Shown here: one piece after another, positions 34,440 through 44,022 of the stretch | How positions within the stretch are numbered: position 1 is the first letter of the stretch | Layout: each line of letters begins with the position of its first letter | Assembly: GCF_031569985.1 (NCBI RefSeq) | Contig: NZ_JAMQKA010000010.1 | Span: 83,922 to 147,921 of the forward strand | Length of the DNA stretch: 64,000 nucleotides | Source of the DNA: JAMQKA01 sp031569985 | Lineage (GTDB): Bacteria; Bacteroidota; Rhodothermia; Balneolales; Balneolaceae | Direction: 5' to 3' | The notes under the pieces: model-generated | The model's input: only the letters and a program-made list of their open reading frames with translations | What the model was told of the DNA's origin: nothing | Database searches by the model: none | Position numbers and translations under genes: made by a program

Positions 34440-35861
34440 TTATTCAGCAGATACCTTCTCATTAAGTGAGGTAAACAGCTTGTCAATCTCATGGTTCATT
34501 AAACAGCCGGGATCATCGAGGTCGTCCTCACAGCGAAATTCAGAGACACGGCGTACCCGGTAATCGATAATCTCAGGATTGATATGTTCTACATATCCAG
34601 AATCAGAGATATCATTCATACTTGCAGGAAGGGGCAAGAGAATGCTATAATTGTAGTCATTCATCGTATTGAGGTCAGCGGGTAGTTCACATGGGGCTTG
34701 CTCTGTAACTTCCTCGTCGTCACTGAATGCGCATCGACGGGCAAGGGCTCGTTGGGCACGTAGTTTAGTTTTGATCTCATCCTGCAATACCCTTAGGGAG
34801 TCACCATTCATGTCGGGCCCAAAAACCCAGCCTTCATCATTTGTATCGAGATCTTGTAAGATTTCGGTGATTTCATCATGAATAGTCAAAAGCCGGCCAT
34901 AACTGACGGCCAGTTGTTCTCGAAAAATGTTGTCGGGTTCATCCCGCTGGCCAGGAAAGTTCGGTAGTGAACGATAGCTTTGAACCATAATCCGGTAGTT
35001 ATATCCCGCCTCCGCGGCAAGCTGTGGCAACCGGTTGATGGCTTCAACAAAGCCCTGCTGATCGGTGGGGATGGGATTGCCTTGCCCGCCGGTTTGATAA
35101 TAGCTGATCCTGAGCTCGCTGCTCTTAGAGTATTGTTCCATCTTTTGACTGGCTGCTCCTTCCGCTTCAAATCCCCATCCGGATCCTTTCATTGAGGCTT
35201 CAATGGATTCCCTTTCACTATTGCTTTGCTCTGCAAATGAAAGCACCGCATTCAACTCAGCGCCGCTGTAGATAGCGGAAACAAATGCTTCCCCACACTG
35301 GCGTTCAAACTCTGGATAATTGCGCGATGCCAGGTTCCTGAAATACGGCGTCAATGCTATAGCCTGGTTTTCGACTTGCTCAGAAGGAGCTGCGAAGATC
35401 ACACCATTGTTGACCAACGCATGGGCTACAAAGTTCATGTTTTCAGATTTCATCTCTACGTTTTTAGCGTAACTGGCTTTCCCTGATACCTCATAGGCGA
35501 TAGCTTTTACCTGCATTTCAGCGGTTACATTCATGCTTTGCATCATTTCGCTTCGGTCGGTTACTACCTCCATATTCATACTTTGTTCTTGACCGTCATC
35601 CATTTCGGATTGAAAATCTATACAAACGGCCTGGGCTTTTTCTCCCTGATCGTCATGCCATCCCTGACCCAGGCGAACACCGTCAATTGGGTATTCCACC
35701 ATGCGGGTAAAGCCGTTAGATGGGAAGCCGGTCCCTTCTGAGGGTTCTGTTACTTCATCTGCGGAGGATGGGTGGCATGCGAAAATTGAAAAAGTTAATA
35801 GAGTTGTGAGGATGAGAGACCACGAGGTCTGATGCGTAGGATAAGCTGTTGAGAGCCACAT
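34440..35861 (-). CDS. Lipoprotein of unknown function with a MACPF-like signature
   Basis: A 473-residue protein with a lipoprotein signal (FSIFAC, Cys about 30). After a linker comes a domain (about 50-330) containing FERQCGEAFVSAIYSGAEL followed by AVLSFAEQSNSERE and SMKGSGWGFEAEGAAS. That block resembles the MACPF pattern of a conserved G-x-(H/F)-(F/Y)-(V/I) strand leading into a helix cluster and then Gly-rich turns. The C-terminal 150 residues (ILQDLDTNDEGWVFGPDMNG ... DDPGCLMNHEIDKLF) carry paired Cys (RRCAF...APCEL, FRCEDD...PGCLM). Its similarity is weak, so the domain call is tentative. It may be a surface pore-forming-like or structural protein. Confidence 0.55.
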   Translation of the reverse strand: MWLSTAYPTHQTSWSLILTTLLTFSIFACHPSSADEVTEPSEGTGFPSNGFTRMVEYPIDGVRLGQGWHDDQGEKAQAVCIDFQSEMDDGQEQSMNMEVVTDRSEMMQSMNVTAEMQVKAIAYEVSGKASYAKNVEMKSENMNFVAHALVNNGVIFAAPSEQVENQAIALTPYFRNLASRNYPEFERQCGEAFVSAIYSGAELNAVLSFAEQSNSERESIEASMKGSGWGFEAEGAASQKMEQYSKSSELRISYYQTGGQGNPIPTDQQGFVEAINRLPQLAAEAGYNYRIMVQSYRSLPNFPGQRDEPDNIFREQLAVSYGRLLTIHDEITEILQDLDTNDEGWVFGPDMNGDSLRVLQDEIKTKLRAQRALARRCAFSDDEEVTEQAPCELPADLNTMNDYNYSILLPLPASMNDISDSGYVEHINPEIIDYRVRRVSEFRCEDDLDDPGCLMNHEIDKLFTSLNEKVSAE

Positions 35862-36032
35862 AACCGTCTATTTATTTACGTGTAAGTATTTTAATATCAT
35901 ACACTTAAATAATTTTATTATTCAAATACAAAATTATTTACTGGCAAGATAAAGGTTATAGTCCGGTAATTTTCGATTTTACAGAAAATTGCTATACTGG
36001 TTAATCAATCGGGAACAAAAAATGAGGTGAGA

Positions 36033-36437
36033 ATGGGAGAACTATTATCAGAACTGAATTGGCTGGCGGCCATCGTTGGTGGAATAGCATATTTTATGAT
36101 CGGTTGGCTTTGGTACGGACCACTTTTCGGAAAGGCATGGATGAAAGAAAAAGGGATAGAGGAGCATCCTGAGTCTCCAGAACCTATTATTTTTCTCTAT
36201 TCTTTGATCCTTCAAACTATTGCCGCTATTTCACTGGGACTATTCATTGTAGCCCTCGGGGTGAGTTCCGCTATTGAAGGTCTTTATATCGGGCTGGCGG
36301 CTGGTGCGGGGTTTGTACTAACAACTGTTGGCGTAAACGGGATCTACAACGATATGTCACTAAAACTGTTTGCTATTGACGGCGGATACCACCTGGTGGG
36401 ATTTGCGGCCGCCGGATTGATTATAGGATTGTGGTAA
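36033..36437 (+). CDS. DUF1761-family membrane protein
   Basis: A 134-residue protein; start taken at ATG 36033, two codons after a GTG, with GAGGTGAG before it. Four hydrophobic helices are seen, starting NWLAAIVGGIAYFMIGWLWYG and ending GYHLVGFAAAGLIIGLW. The family hallmark WYGPLFGKAWMKEKGI is present. DUF1761 proteins are small integral membrane proteins of unknown function. It is a single gene convergent with clpB. Confidence 0.82.
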   Translation: MGELLSELNWLAAIVGGIAYFMIGWLWYGPLFGKAWMKEKGIEEHPESPEPIIFLYSLILQTIAAISLGLFIVALGVSSAIEGLYIGLAAGAGFVLTTVGVNGIYNDMSLKLFAIDGGYHLVGFAAAGLIIGLW

Positions 36438-36456
36438 AATATGCTTAAAAAAGTAA

Positions 36457-36478
36457 GGGGCACGATGCATCGTGCCCC
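36457..36478. repeat. Perfect 22-base palindrome between DUF1761 gene and clpB
   Basis: The sequence is self-complementary over its full length: GGGGCACGATG followed by CATCGTGCCCC. It belongs to the GTAGGGGCACGAT... intergenic repeat class. On the minus strand it is followed by TTACTTTTTT, so it can also act as a clpB terminator (the clpB stop is 26 bases away). Repeat and terminator roles are both plausible. Confidence 0.75.
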
Positions 36479-36503
36479 TACATGTATGAATTTATAGGTT
36501 TAT

Positions 36504-39137
36504 TTAATCAGCCCATGCTTCTGCGTCATCATAGACCTCTGCAAACTCGATCTCTTCGCCATCTTTGCTGAGGGTGGCCTCGTATTGGGCAGGTCCTTCC
36601 TCCTCGCGTTTGATGAGCTCGGTCGCAAGTTTGTCGATGATTTTTCGCTGGATCAATCGTTTCAGCGGACGAGCACCGTAAACGGGATCATAACCGCGTT
36701 CGGCCAGCCAATCCTTGACGATATCTGAGACTGAAAGCTCGACATCTTTTTTCTCCAGCATGTCGTATACCCGTTGAAGCTGAATATCCACAATTTCTCG
36801 GATATGTTCTTTGTTCAATGGGTGGAACACGATGATATCATCCACGCGATTCAGGAATTCCGGGCGAATTGATTTCTTCAACTGATCCATAAGCTTATCC
36901 TGGAGTTCACTGTACACTTCATCGGAAAAGTTACCACCACTTTTTTCAATCTCATCCTGAATAAGGTGAGAACCGATGTTGCTGGTCATGATGATGATCG
37001 TATTGGTGAAGTCGACTGTAACGCCTTTGTTGTCGGTGAGCCGCCCCTCATCCAGCACTTGCAGCAGCATGTTGAAGACATCTGCGTGCGCTTTCTCGAT
37101 CTCATCCAGCAGGATCACCGAGTACGGTTTACGACGTACGGCCTCGGTAAGCTGGCCGCCCTCGTCATATCCGACGTAGCCGGGAGGAGCACCCACGAGG
37201 CGACTCACGCTGTGCCGCTCCATATACTCACTCATGTCGATGCGCACCATGGCGTCCTCGTCATTAAAGAGGAAGTTTGCCAGGGAACGTGCCAGCTCGG
37301 TCTTACCAACCCCCGTGGACCCGAGGAAGAAGAACGAGCCGATGGGCCGCTGAGCATCCTGGAGTCCAGCACGCGAACGGCGCACAGCGTTGGAAACCGT
37401 CTCGATAGCAGGATCCTGCCCGACCACGCGTTTGTGCAGCTCTTCTTCAAGATGAATCAGCTTTTGCCGCTCGCTCTGCAGCATCTTGCTGACCGGTATA
37501 CCGGTCCACCGTGAGACGATATCAGCGATATCCTCATATTCCACCTCCTCCTTCAGCATCGCGCGCCCTTCCTGGACCTCATCGAGTTGTTCCTTGGTTT
37601 CCTCGAGATCTTTTTCCAGCTGTTTAATGGTACCGTAGCGTAGCTCGGCTACCTTTTCGTAATTACCCTCCCGTTCGGCTTTCTCCGCCTGGTTGCGGGA
37701 CGTTTCGATCGCTTGCTTCAGCTCGCGCGTTTTTTGAATCATTTCGCGCTCGGTGTCCCACTGGTTGCGCATAGTATTGCGCTGTTCTTCCAGGTCGGCC
37801 AGCTCTTTTTCAATATTTTGAATCTTTTCATCATTCTGATCTCGTTTCAGCCCCTCACGCTCAATTTCGAGCTGTCGAATCTGCCGCTCAATCTGGTCCA
37901 GCTCCTCCGGCATCGAGTCGATTTCGAGACGCAAGCGAGAGGCAGCCTCGTCAATCAGGTCGATAGCTTTATCCGGAAGGAAACGGTCGCTGATGTATCG
38001 GTGCGAGAGCTCGGCAGCAGCTACCAGGGCCTCGTCCCGAATTTTTACGCCATGGTGCAGCTCATACCGCTCCTGCAATCCACGCAGGATCGACACCGTA
38101 TCTTCGACCGTGGGCTCGTTGATCAGCACTTTCTGCATCCGGCGCTCCAGCGCGCGGTCTTTTTCGATATGCTTGCGGTACTCATCGAGGGTGGTGGCAC
38201 CGATGGCGTGGAGTTCACCTCGGGCCAGCGACGGCTTCAGGATATTGGCAGCATCCAGCGAACCTTCGGCAGATCCACCGCCGACGAGCGTGTGAATCTC
38301 GTCAATAAAGAGGATGAGTTCGCCATCTGAGTCGATTACCTCTTTTACGACCGCTTTCAGTCGCTCTTCAAACTCACCCCGGAATTTAGTTCCAGCCACT
38401 AGTGCACCCATATCAAGGGCAACAATGCGCTTGGTTTTTAGACTTTCGGGGACGTCGCCGCGGTTGATACGGAGAGCCAGTCCCTCGGCAATAGCCGTTT
38501 TACCGACACCGGGCTCGCCAATAAGTACCGGATTGTTTTTAGTGCGGCGCGAGAGAATCTGCATAATGCGTCGGATCTCCTGGTCGCGCCCAATAACGGG
38601 ATCGAGTTTATTTTTTTCGGCCATCTCATTCAGGTCACGGCCGTATTTATCAAGGGCGTTGTAGCGGCTTTCGGCATTGGGATCATCCACTTTTTGCGAG
38701 CCGCGGACGTCCTGCAAAATTTTGAGCACATCGTTCTTTTTGACGCCCTGTTGTTTCAGCAAGCTGCCGGCCTCACCTTTTGACTCAAGCATGCCGATCA
38801 ACACATGTTCAGAGCTGATGTATTCATCCCCGAGATCGTCAGCCGATTTCTGGGCTTTGTCGAAAAGCTCTTTTGAATTGTTCGAAAGGTACTGGCCGGA
38901 AACAGAGGCCCCCTTTACCACGGGCAGTTTCTCAATTCGCTGTTCCAACTCGGATTTGAGCTGGGGAATGCGAACACCTACTTTATTGAGAATAGAATTT
39001 ACCACATTTTCGGAATCGTTTAGCAAAGCCAGTAGAATATGCGCAGGCTCCACTGCCTGGTGGTTGTTGTTGGAGGCTAGGTCCAGAGCGTTTTGAACCG
39101 CCTCCTGCGCCTTTAACGTAAATTTGTTGAAATTCAT
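36504..39137 (-). CDS. clpB: ClpB disaggregase (Hsp100)
   Basis: An 877-residue AAA+ protein that, with DnaK, dissolves protein aggregates. The order is: Clp N domain (1-150), AAA-1 with Walker A GEPGVGKTAIAEGLA and Walker B LILFIDEIHTLVG, the coiled-coil middle domain (about 405-525) that distinguishes ClpB from ClpC, AAA-2 with GSTGVGKTELARSLA and VILLDEIEKAH, and a C-terminal domain with GYDPVYGARPLKR. It acts in the cytoplasm as a hexamer. No heat-shock box was recognised in the 508-base upstream spacer. A palindrome just after the stop may terminate transcription. Confidence 0.97.
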   Translation of the reverse strand: MNFNKFTLKAQEAVQNALDLASNNNHQAVEPAHILLALLNDSENVVNSILNKVGVRIPQLKSELEQRIEKLPVVKGASVSGQYLSNNSKELFDKAQKSADDLGDEYISSEHVLIGMLESKGEAGSLLKQQGVKKNDVLKILQDVRGSQKVDDPNAESRYNALDKYGRDLNEMAEKNKLDPVIGRDQEIRRIMQILSRRTKNNPVLIGEPGVGKTAIAEGLALRINRGDVPESLKTKRIVALDMGALVAGTKFRGEFEERLKAVVKEVIDSDGELILFIDEIHTLVGGGSAEGSLDAANILKPSLARGELHAIGATTLDEYRKHIEKDRALERRMQKVLINEPTVEDTVSILRGLQERYELHHGVKIRDEALVAAAELSHRYISDRFLPDKAIDLIDEAASRLRLEIDSMPEELDQIERQIRQLEIEREGLKRDQNDEKIQNIEKELADLEEQRNTMRNQWDTEREMIQKTRELKQAIETSRNQAEKAEREGNYEKVAELRYGTIKQLEKDLEETKEQLDEVQEGRAMLKEEVEYEDIADIVSRWTGIPVSKMLQSERQKLIHLEEELHKRVVGQDPAIETVSNAVRRSRAGLQDAQRPIGSFFFLGSTGVGKTELARSLANFLFNDEDAMVRIDMSEYMERHSVSRLVGAPPGYVGYDEGGQLTEAVRRKPYSVILLDEIEKAHADVFNMLLQVLDEGRLTDNKGVTVDFTNTIIIMTSNIGSHLIQDEIEKSGGNFSDEVYSELQDKLMDQLKKSIRPEFLNRVDDIIVFHPLNKEHIREIVDIQLQRVYDMLEKKDVELSVSDIVKDWLAERGYDPVYGARPLKRLIQRKIIDKLATELIKREEEGPAQYEATLSKDGEEIEFAEVYDDAEAWAD

Positions 39138-39645
39138 AACAGTCAGTAATTGATGTTAATATCTTTTGTTTTTCTACTTCTTTATATCACCAATATCGTA
39201 CCGATCTGGCATCTCTGACGTAATTACAGATTTAAAGTACCAGATATGTCGTTTTGGGGAAAGTGGGAAAAACCGGTACAAACATGTCAGGATAAGTCTG
39301 CCTTACCTGCATTTCTCACGAAAAGTTAGTCTGAGTTTATGTAATTCCATGATACACTGTGGGTTACATTGATTTTTAGACTAAAAATATAACAGTGGGT
39401 AGCGAGCTACGAAATTGGTCCGTCTGCTGTGTTGAAAGTGGAAATTGCGCACTCAATGTATAAACATACATTTCGCTTGCGATATCCACTTCGCCTTGCA
39501 TACGAGCCAATTTCTTGATGAGAAATGCAGGCTAACTGTTACTTGGGTGAGGAAAAATGTGTCAGTTTGGAATAAGGTTGAAATTTTAAGTTCGGAATTC
39601 TTGCTTTACGTAACAGGTGATAACCTTAATTAAATTATCAATGCC
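39138..39645. other. Intergenic region between clpB and the macro-domain gene
   Basis: About 510 bases holding promoters for two divergent genes. I saw no convincing CIRCE element and no gene; short frames within it lack start signals, conserved motifs and a ribosome binding site. The sequence is AT-rich and otherwise unremarkable. Confidence 0.5.
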
Positions 39646-40185
39646 ATGGAAAAAACAGAGGTTTCGGGCGTTACCATAGAACTCAAGCGAGGAGACATCG
39701 CAAGCCAGAAGGATATTGAAGCGATAGTGAATGCAGCCAATGCACAGCTCAAAACGGGAGGTGGCGTGGCCGGTGCCATTCATCGTGCGGCAGGACCCGG
39801 GCTGGCCGAGGAAGCAAAACCGATGGCGCCGATCAAGCCGGGGGAAGCGGTCATCACCGGGGCTCACAACCTGCCCAACGAATATGTTATTCACTGCCTG
39901 GGCCCGGTGTATGGGCGCGACAAGCCGGAAGAGGAGCTGCTCGCCAACTGCTACAAGAATGCACTTGACCGCGCAGAAGAAAACGGGATTACAAGTGTCG
40001 CTTTCCCTTCTATTTCAACGGGAGCATTTGGCTACCCGATGGAAGATGCCGCTCGCGTTGCTTTTCAATCTGTTAAAGGGCATGCTGAGGAGGGACTTTC
40101 TTCTGTCAAACTTATCCGGTTTGTTCTTTGGGGCGAAGATGCCATGAACACGCATCAACAAGTGATGGAAGAAGTATTTGGATAA
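39646..40185 (+). CDS. Macro-domain protein (O-acetyl-ADP-ribose deacetylase type)
   Basis: A 179-residue macro domain. Ligand-binding loops are clear: IVNAANAQLKTGGGVAGAIH near the N-terminus and FPSISTGAFGYPMEDAARV near the middle. Macro domains of this class (MacroD/YmdB-like) remove ADP-ribose or O-acetyl-ADP-ribose acyl groups; a role in ADP-ribose turnover in the cytoplasm is likely. It is divergent from clpB and stands alone; the downstream gene is convergent. Confidence 0.93.
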   Translation: MEKTEVSGVTIELKRGDIASQKDIEAIVNAANAQLKTGGGVAGAIHRAAGPGLAEEAKPMAPIKPGEAVITGAHNLPNEYVIHCLGPVYGRDKPEEELLANCYKNALDRAEENGITSVAFPSISTGAFGYPMEDAARVAFQSVKGHAEEGLSSVKLIRFVLWGEDAMNTHQQVMEEVFG

Positions 40186-40270
40186 TCCAGCTTATTTTAT
40201 CGAAAACTCCAAATTACAATTTATCAAAAGGCAAACAGGAAGTTGATATTTGAGATTTGATGCTTGTCAT

Positions 40271-41047
40271 TTATCCCCCGTAAATCTCGTTTAAAACATC
40301 GGCAAGTCGAATTCCTGCCTGCAGGAGTCTTTTCTCTACGGTATCGAAATTTTTGTATGTGTATTCATATCCGAGCTCCATATCATCAGGCAGATTGTAG
40401 ACCTGGTCCCGCAGTTGCATCGATTCCCTGGCCCAGTCCAGCACGCCGGTAGATTGCCACTCGCGAAGTTTCTCTTGCGTTGGGTGATTTATACTCTTGG
40501 AAAGTTCAGTATAGCTCAGTTTAGAATCGTCAATCATTTCGCTGTCCCATACGCGATGCAGGTTCGAAGGCTCCCAAAACCATTGCACTTCCACCGCGTT
40601 GCCCCCGCGGTCTTCGCCAGTACCCACATGTAACGGCTGGTGAATATCGCCCACTAGGTGAATGAGCATCTTCAGCTTTTTTGCCTCTTCTTCCTTAGAT
40701 ATATCTCCCTGCTTGAGATCACTGATAATATCTTGCAACGCTTTCACCAAGTCGCCATTTGGATTCTTTTCAGTCTCCGCATAGGTTTGTCCATCGGGAA
40801 TTGTGACCCAGTGCCAGTCGTGCGTATGATCATATTGCGGGTCAGACCGAATTTCATCCATCCAGGTACTGGCCATTGCAAGGGATTCATCGCCCAAAAT
40901 TTGCTTAATCTCTTTTTTTGCAAGAGGGGTAAGGTACTCGGCAGCGATATCTCCAACCACCCGGTGCCCGGTTCGTCCCCATTTTTCAGCGGAGTGAACG
41001 TTATCTACGGTGAATAGAAGGCTAAGCAGGATGATGAGTGTTTTCAT
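40271..41047 (-). CDS. S1/P1-family nuclease, secreted
   Basis: A 258-residue zinc-dependent nuclease. The signal peptide ends near VHSAEKWG, which places the Zn-binding Trp close to the mature N-terminus as the family requires. WGRTGHRVVGDIAAEYL and HLVGDIHQPLHVG supply the three-zinc cluster ligands together with DHTHDWHWV. This family cuts single-stranded DNA and RNA outside the cytoplasm, probably for nucleotide scavenging. It is a single gene, divergent from the DUF2784 gene. Confidence 0.92.
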   Translation of the reverse strand: MKTLIILLSLLFTVDNVHSAEKWGRTGHRVVGDIAAEYLTPLAKKEIKQILGDESLAMASTWMDEIRSDPQYDHTHDWHWVTIPDGQTYAETEKNPNGDLVKALQDIISDLKQGDISKEEEAKKLKMLIHLVGDIHQPLHVGTGEDRGGNAVEVQWFWEPSNLHRVWDSEMIDDSKLSYTELSKSINHPTQEKLREWQSTGVLDWARESMQLRDQVYNLPDDMELGYEYTYKNFDTVEKRLLQAGIRLADVLNEIYGG

Positions 41048-41168
41048 TGGATCGCAGGTTGATCTGGCGTCATTATTATTTTTGCAGACAATATGCCTAT
41101 TTTTCCAGAAGATGGTAAGCCATTTTTTTCTGGTGTCCCTTTGTTAATAATCATTTAACAGTGACAGG

Positions 41169-41534
41169 ATGTATCAATTTTTAGACCTGTTCTTTATTAC
41201 GTTTCATTCGTTGCTGATACTCTTCAACCTGTTTGGCTGGATTTGGGAGAAGACCCGAAAATGGAACCTGTTGACATTGTCAGCAACCGCTTTTTCCTGG
41301 ATTATACTCGGCATCTGGTACGGGTTTGGGTACTGCCCGTGTACCCACTGGCACTGGCTGGTGCGCCGAGAATTGGGTTACTACGATATGCCCAATTCCT
41401 ACATCAAGTTTTTGGTGGATCTGCTGACCGGTTGGGATGTTAACGCGGTATTGGTGGATTGGGCGACGGGAATACTTTTTGGTGCTGCATTCATCATATC
41501 GATATATACAAATTTTAAAAGTTGGAAGAAGTAA
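41169..41534 (+). CDS. DUF2784-family membrane protein
   Basis: A 121-residue membrane protein with three or four helices (FLDLFFITFHSLLILFNLFG, SATAFSWIILGIWYGFGY, ATGILFGAAFIISIYTNF) and the family-type CPCTHWHWLVRRELGY loop, with Cys and His that may bind metal or haem. DUF2784 proteins are of unknown function. It is divergent from the S1/P1 nuclease and followed 91 bases later by an outer-membrane protein gene. Confidence 0.82.
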   Translation: MYQFLDLFFITFHSLLILFNLFGWIWEKTRKWNLLTLSATAFSWIILGIWYGFGYCPCTHWHWLVRRELGYYDMPNSYIKFLVDLLTGWDVNAVLVDWATGILFGAAFIISIYTNFKSWKK

Positions 41535-41625
41535 AAGCTTGCGGGTACTTCTCACATGAATATGTGGTTTAGCTCCTCTCTCTGACAAATATTTTACAAG
41601 CAACTATTCAACAGACCAAGGTGAT

Positions 41626-42999
41626 ATGAAAAAAATACTATTGGCTATTTTCGTTGTTCTTTTTTGTTGCTCACTAACAAATTTGTTGGCACAGGAAAGC
41701 GTTGGCTTCTCAAATCCCGAAGATATTCAGCCGTTGCTGGACTACCGGCTGCCCGACTGGGGCTATTCTAATTTTGGGCTGGATCTGAGTCACATGAGCA
41801 GCGTATCTGATTCTAAATATGATCAAAGAAATATATCACGATTCTCCAATACAATACAAATCAGTCCAACATACCGTTTGTACAGGGAATCGGAACAGAA
41901 AATTCTAAATTTATTTAGCTCAGTGGGGTTGAATTATAATAATAGTAAAATTGAATCTCGTGGATATGATAATTCGGAACGTCAGACAAAGAATCTCAAT
42001 ATTGATTCACAAATAAATATTTCACTGAAGAATTATCAATCAGAGAATATATTTTTATATGGAGCAGGAGATTTTTCTGTTACTTATAACAGGCGTAAGA
42101 ATTTTCAGCCCGGAAACACGAGTATAGGACGTGATGTTTCTATAAAACCGGAAATCGGCATTGGTTTTGGCAGGATACGAAATATTAATCCGATGATAAG
42201 AGCTGTTCGTTTGGAGGAACGGTTGCGGGCTATAGGACAGGACGCTTTAAACAGGGTGCAATTATTAAACGCAGCCAACCAGTTTACGAAATATGATGGC
42301 TATCAAAAGAGTTATGATCGCTCTGAAAAATATTTCTGGCAAGATATGAATCGTGCCACAGGCTCTGCCCTGTCGGGTTTGAAACCGTATGATATGATGT
42401 ATCTCACCGATATTTTTGATGAAGTGATTGGTACTCGCTTTGAAGGATGGGAACTAATAGCGGGTGTTAGGTTCCGATACACAAACTATTTGGACCGTAA
42501 AGACCAAGATAGCTCTCAAGGAAGCACCTCAATTATTAAAACTATTGGTCCATATCTGAGGGGTAGATTGTATCATAATATTTCCTTGAATCATCAAATT
42601 GGTGCTTTTGGTTCTTTGAATCAGTCTTACCCTCTTGGAAGTAGCAATAGTGCGGTGGACTACAATTGGAATGCATCAACTACTCTGGGAGTAGAGTGGT
42701 TATGGACTGTTTCGGATAGGTGGTTCTTGAATACAGAAGTACGGAATAGATATTCCCGCATTAAACGAACAATTGCTAATGATTTAGGTTCAGGAAATTC
42801 GACTAGATGGACGAACAATTTATCATTAAGTAGTTATTTGACATATTTTTTAGAGAATAAACTTGCGATAACCGTTAGATTTACTCCATTCTTATATCAT
42901 CGTCGTGGTATTACGAGCGATAGTAAAATTATGACAAGAGAGTTTGATATTAATATGTCAGTGGACGTGAAGTATTACTTTATCAGAAATCTATACTAA
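41626..42999 (+). CDS. Putative outer-membrane beta-barrel protein, unknown function
   Basis: A 457-residue protein with a signal peptide (ILLAIFVVLFCCSLTNLLA) and then alternating aromatic/polar strands to the end, where the last strand NMSVDVKYYFIRNLY ends in an aromatic residue. Length and pattern fit a porin-like or OmpA-unrelated beta-barrel of about 16-18 strands. I recognise no family. The gene is clearly AT-richer than its neighbours, with many AAT/ATA/TTA codons and Asn, Ile and Ser-rich composition, which may indicate recent acquisition or weak selection. It is convergent with cbpA. Confidence 0.7.
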   Translation: MKKILLAIFVVLFCCSLTNLLAQESVGFSNPEDIQPLLDYRLPDWGYSNFGLDLSHMSSVSDSKYDQRNISRFSNTIQISPTYRLYRESEQKILNLFSSVGLNYNNSKIESRGYDNSERQTKNLNIDSQINISLKNYQSENIFLYGAGDFSVTYNRRKNFQPGNTSIGRDVSIKPEIGIGFGRIRNINPMIRAVRLEERLRAIGQDALNRVQLLNAANQFTKYDGYQKSYDRSEKYFWQDMNRATGSALSGLKPYDMMYLTDIFDEVIGTRFEGWELIAGVRFRYTNYLDRKDQDSSQGSTSIIKTIGPYLRGRLYHNISLNHQIGAFGSLNQSYPLGSSNSAVDYNWNASTTLGVEWLWTVSDRWFLNTEVRNRYSRIKRTIANDLGSGNSTRWTNNLSLSSYLTYFLENKLAITVRFTPFLYHRRGITSDSKIMTREFDINMSVDVKYYFIRNLY

Positions 43000-43008
43000 G
43001 AGCATTTT

Positions 43009-44022
43009 TTAAAAGTTAGTGTCCTTGTCGGATAACTTTTTGAACATCTCTTTCTCTTCATCACTCAGTTTTTCCGGTACCTGCACCATGGCGCGTACAA
43101 AGAAATCGCCTTTTTTTGAGCTGTTTTTAAACTCCGGCATACCCATGCCCGGTATTCGGAACAGGTCGCCGCTTTGGGTGCCGGCGGGGATTTTGAGCTT
43201 CACCTTGCCGTTAAGGGTCGACACCCGGGTATCGCCGCCAAGCACCGCGGTGTAGAGGTCGATGGGATGATCATGGTAGATATCATTTCCTTTTCGCTGG
43301 AAATCTTTGGGCTCTTTCACATTTATTTTCAGGTAGAAATCACCCCGCTGCCCGCCGCGGACACTCGAGCTGCCCCGGCCGCTCACTTTCAGCTTTTGTC
43401 CGTCTTTAATGCCCGATGGAATCTTGATCTTCATTTTTTCTTTGCCAATACGCACAGTGCGACTGGTGCCTTCGTAGGCCTCTTGTAAGGATATGTCAAT
43501 ACTGGCAGTTACATTCTTTTTCGTGGATTTGGCCTGTTGTCCAGCTCCCGGTTGCGACCGCGTACGAAATCGCTGGGACCGCGTTTGTCCTTGCTGTGCT
43601 TCTGCAAAGGGATTACCTCCGCCAAACAGGCTCTCGAAGAAGCTGGAAAATGGACTGCCGCCCCCGGCACCACCGCCTTGGGCTCGTCCCCCAAAAATGT
43701 CGTTCATATCAAAATTAATGCGGTAGGATTGGTCTCCTCCGCCACGGGCATATTGTGACCAGTCGAAATCATCAGCAGTACCACCAGCCCGCTGATAGCG
43801 CTTCCAGTCCTTGCCGGCTTTGTCATAGAGTTTACGCTTCTCGGGGTCCTTTAGCACTTCATAGGCTTCCCCGACCTCTTTGAACTTTTCTTCAGCCGAG
43901 GGGTCGTCGGGATTCTTGTCAGGATGGTATTTAGCCGCCTTTTTACGGTAGGCTTTTTTAATCTCATCCTGGGAAGCGCCCCTGCTTACGCCCAATATGT
44001 CATAATAATCTTTGTATTCCAT
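43009..44022 (-). CDS. CbpA-type DnaJ co-chaperone (J domain, no zinc finger)
   Basis: A 337-residue co-chaperone. The J domain (1-70) has the HPD tripeptide at 33-35 in KYHPDKNPDD. A Gly/Phe-rich segment (about 110-170, with GGGAGGGSPFSSFFESLFGG) follows, then the two C-terminal beta-sandwich substrate domains (IDISLQEAYEGTSRTVRIG ... FYLKINVKEPKDFQRKGND). No CxxCxGxG zinc finger is present, as in CbpA/DnaJ type II. It stimulates DnaK and delivers clients. It lies near htrA and hsp20, so it is part of a proteostasis neighbourhood; it starts with its own spacer of about 414 bases. Confidence 0.93.
   Translation of the reverse strand: MEYKDYYDILGVSRGASQDEIKKAYRKKAAKYHPDKNPDDPSAEEKFKEVGEAYEVLKDPEKRKLYDKAGKDWKRYQRAGGTADDFDWSQYARGGGDQSYRINFDMNDIFGGRAQGGGAGGGSPFSSFFESLFGGGNPFAEAQQGQTRSQRFRTRSQPGAGQQAKSTKKNVTASIDISLQEAYEGTSRTVRIGKEKMKIKIPSGIKDGQKLKVSGRGSSSVRGGQRGDFYLKINVKEPKDFQRKGNDIYHDHPIDLYTAVLGGDTRVSTLNGKVKLKIPAGTQSGDLFRIPGMGMPEFKNSSKKGDFFVRAMVQVPEKLSDEEKEMFKKLSDKDTNF

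Noticed and set aside
34440..35861. Toxin-immunity pair
   Set aside because: No small immunity-like gene adjoins; the upstream neighbour is a DUF1761 membrane protein on the other strand.
37713..38330. Plus-strand 205-codon open frame opposite clpB
   Set aside because: Antisense shadow of ClpB AAA-1 and middle domain.
39166..39633. Two plus-strand frames of about 62-68 codons in the clpB-macro spacer
   Set aside because: No start signals, no conserved motif; composition like the rest of the spacer.
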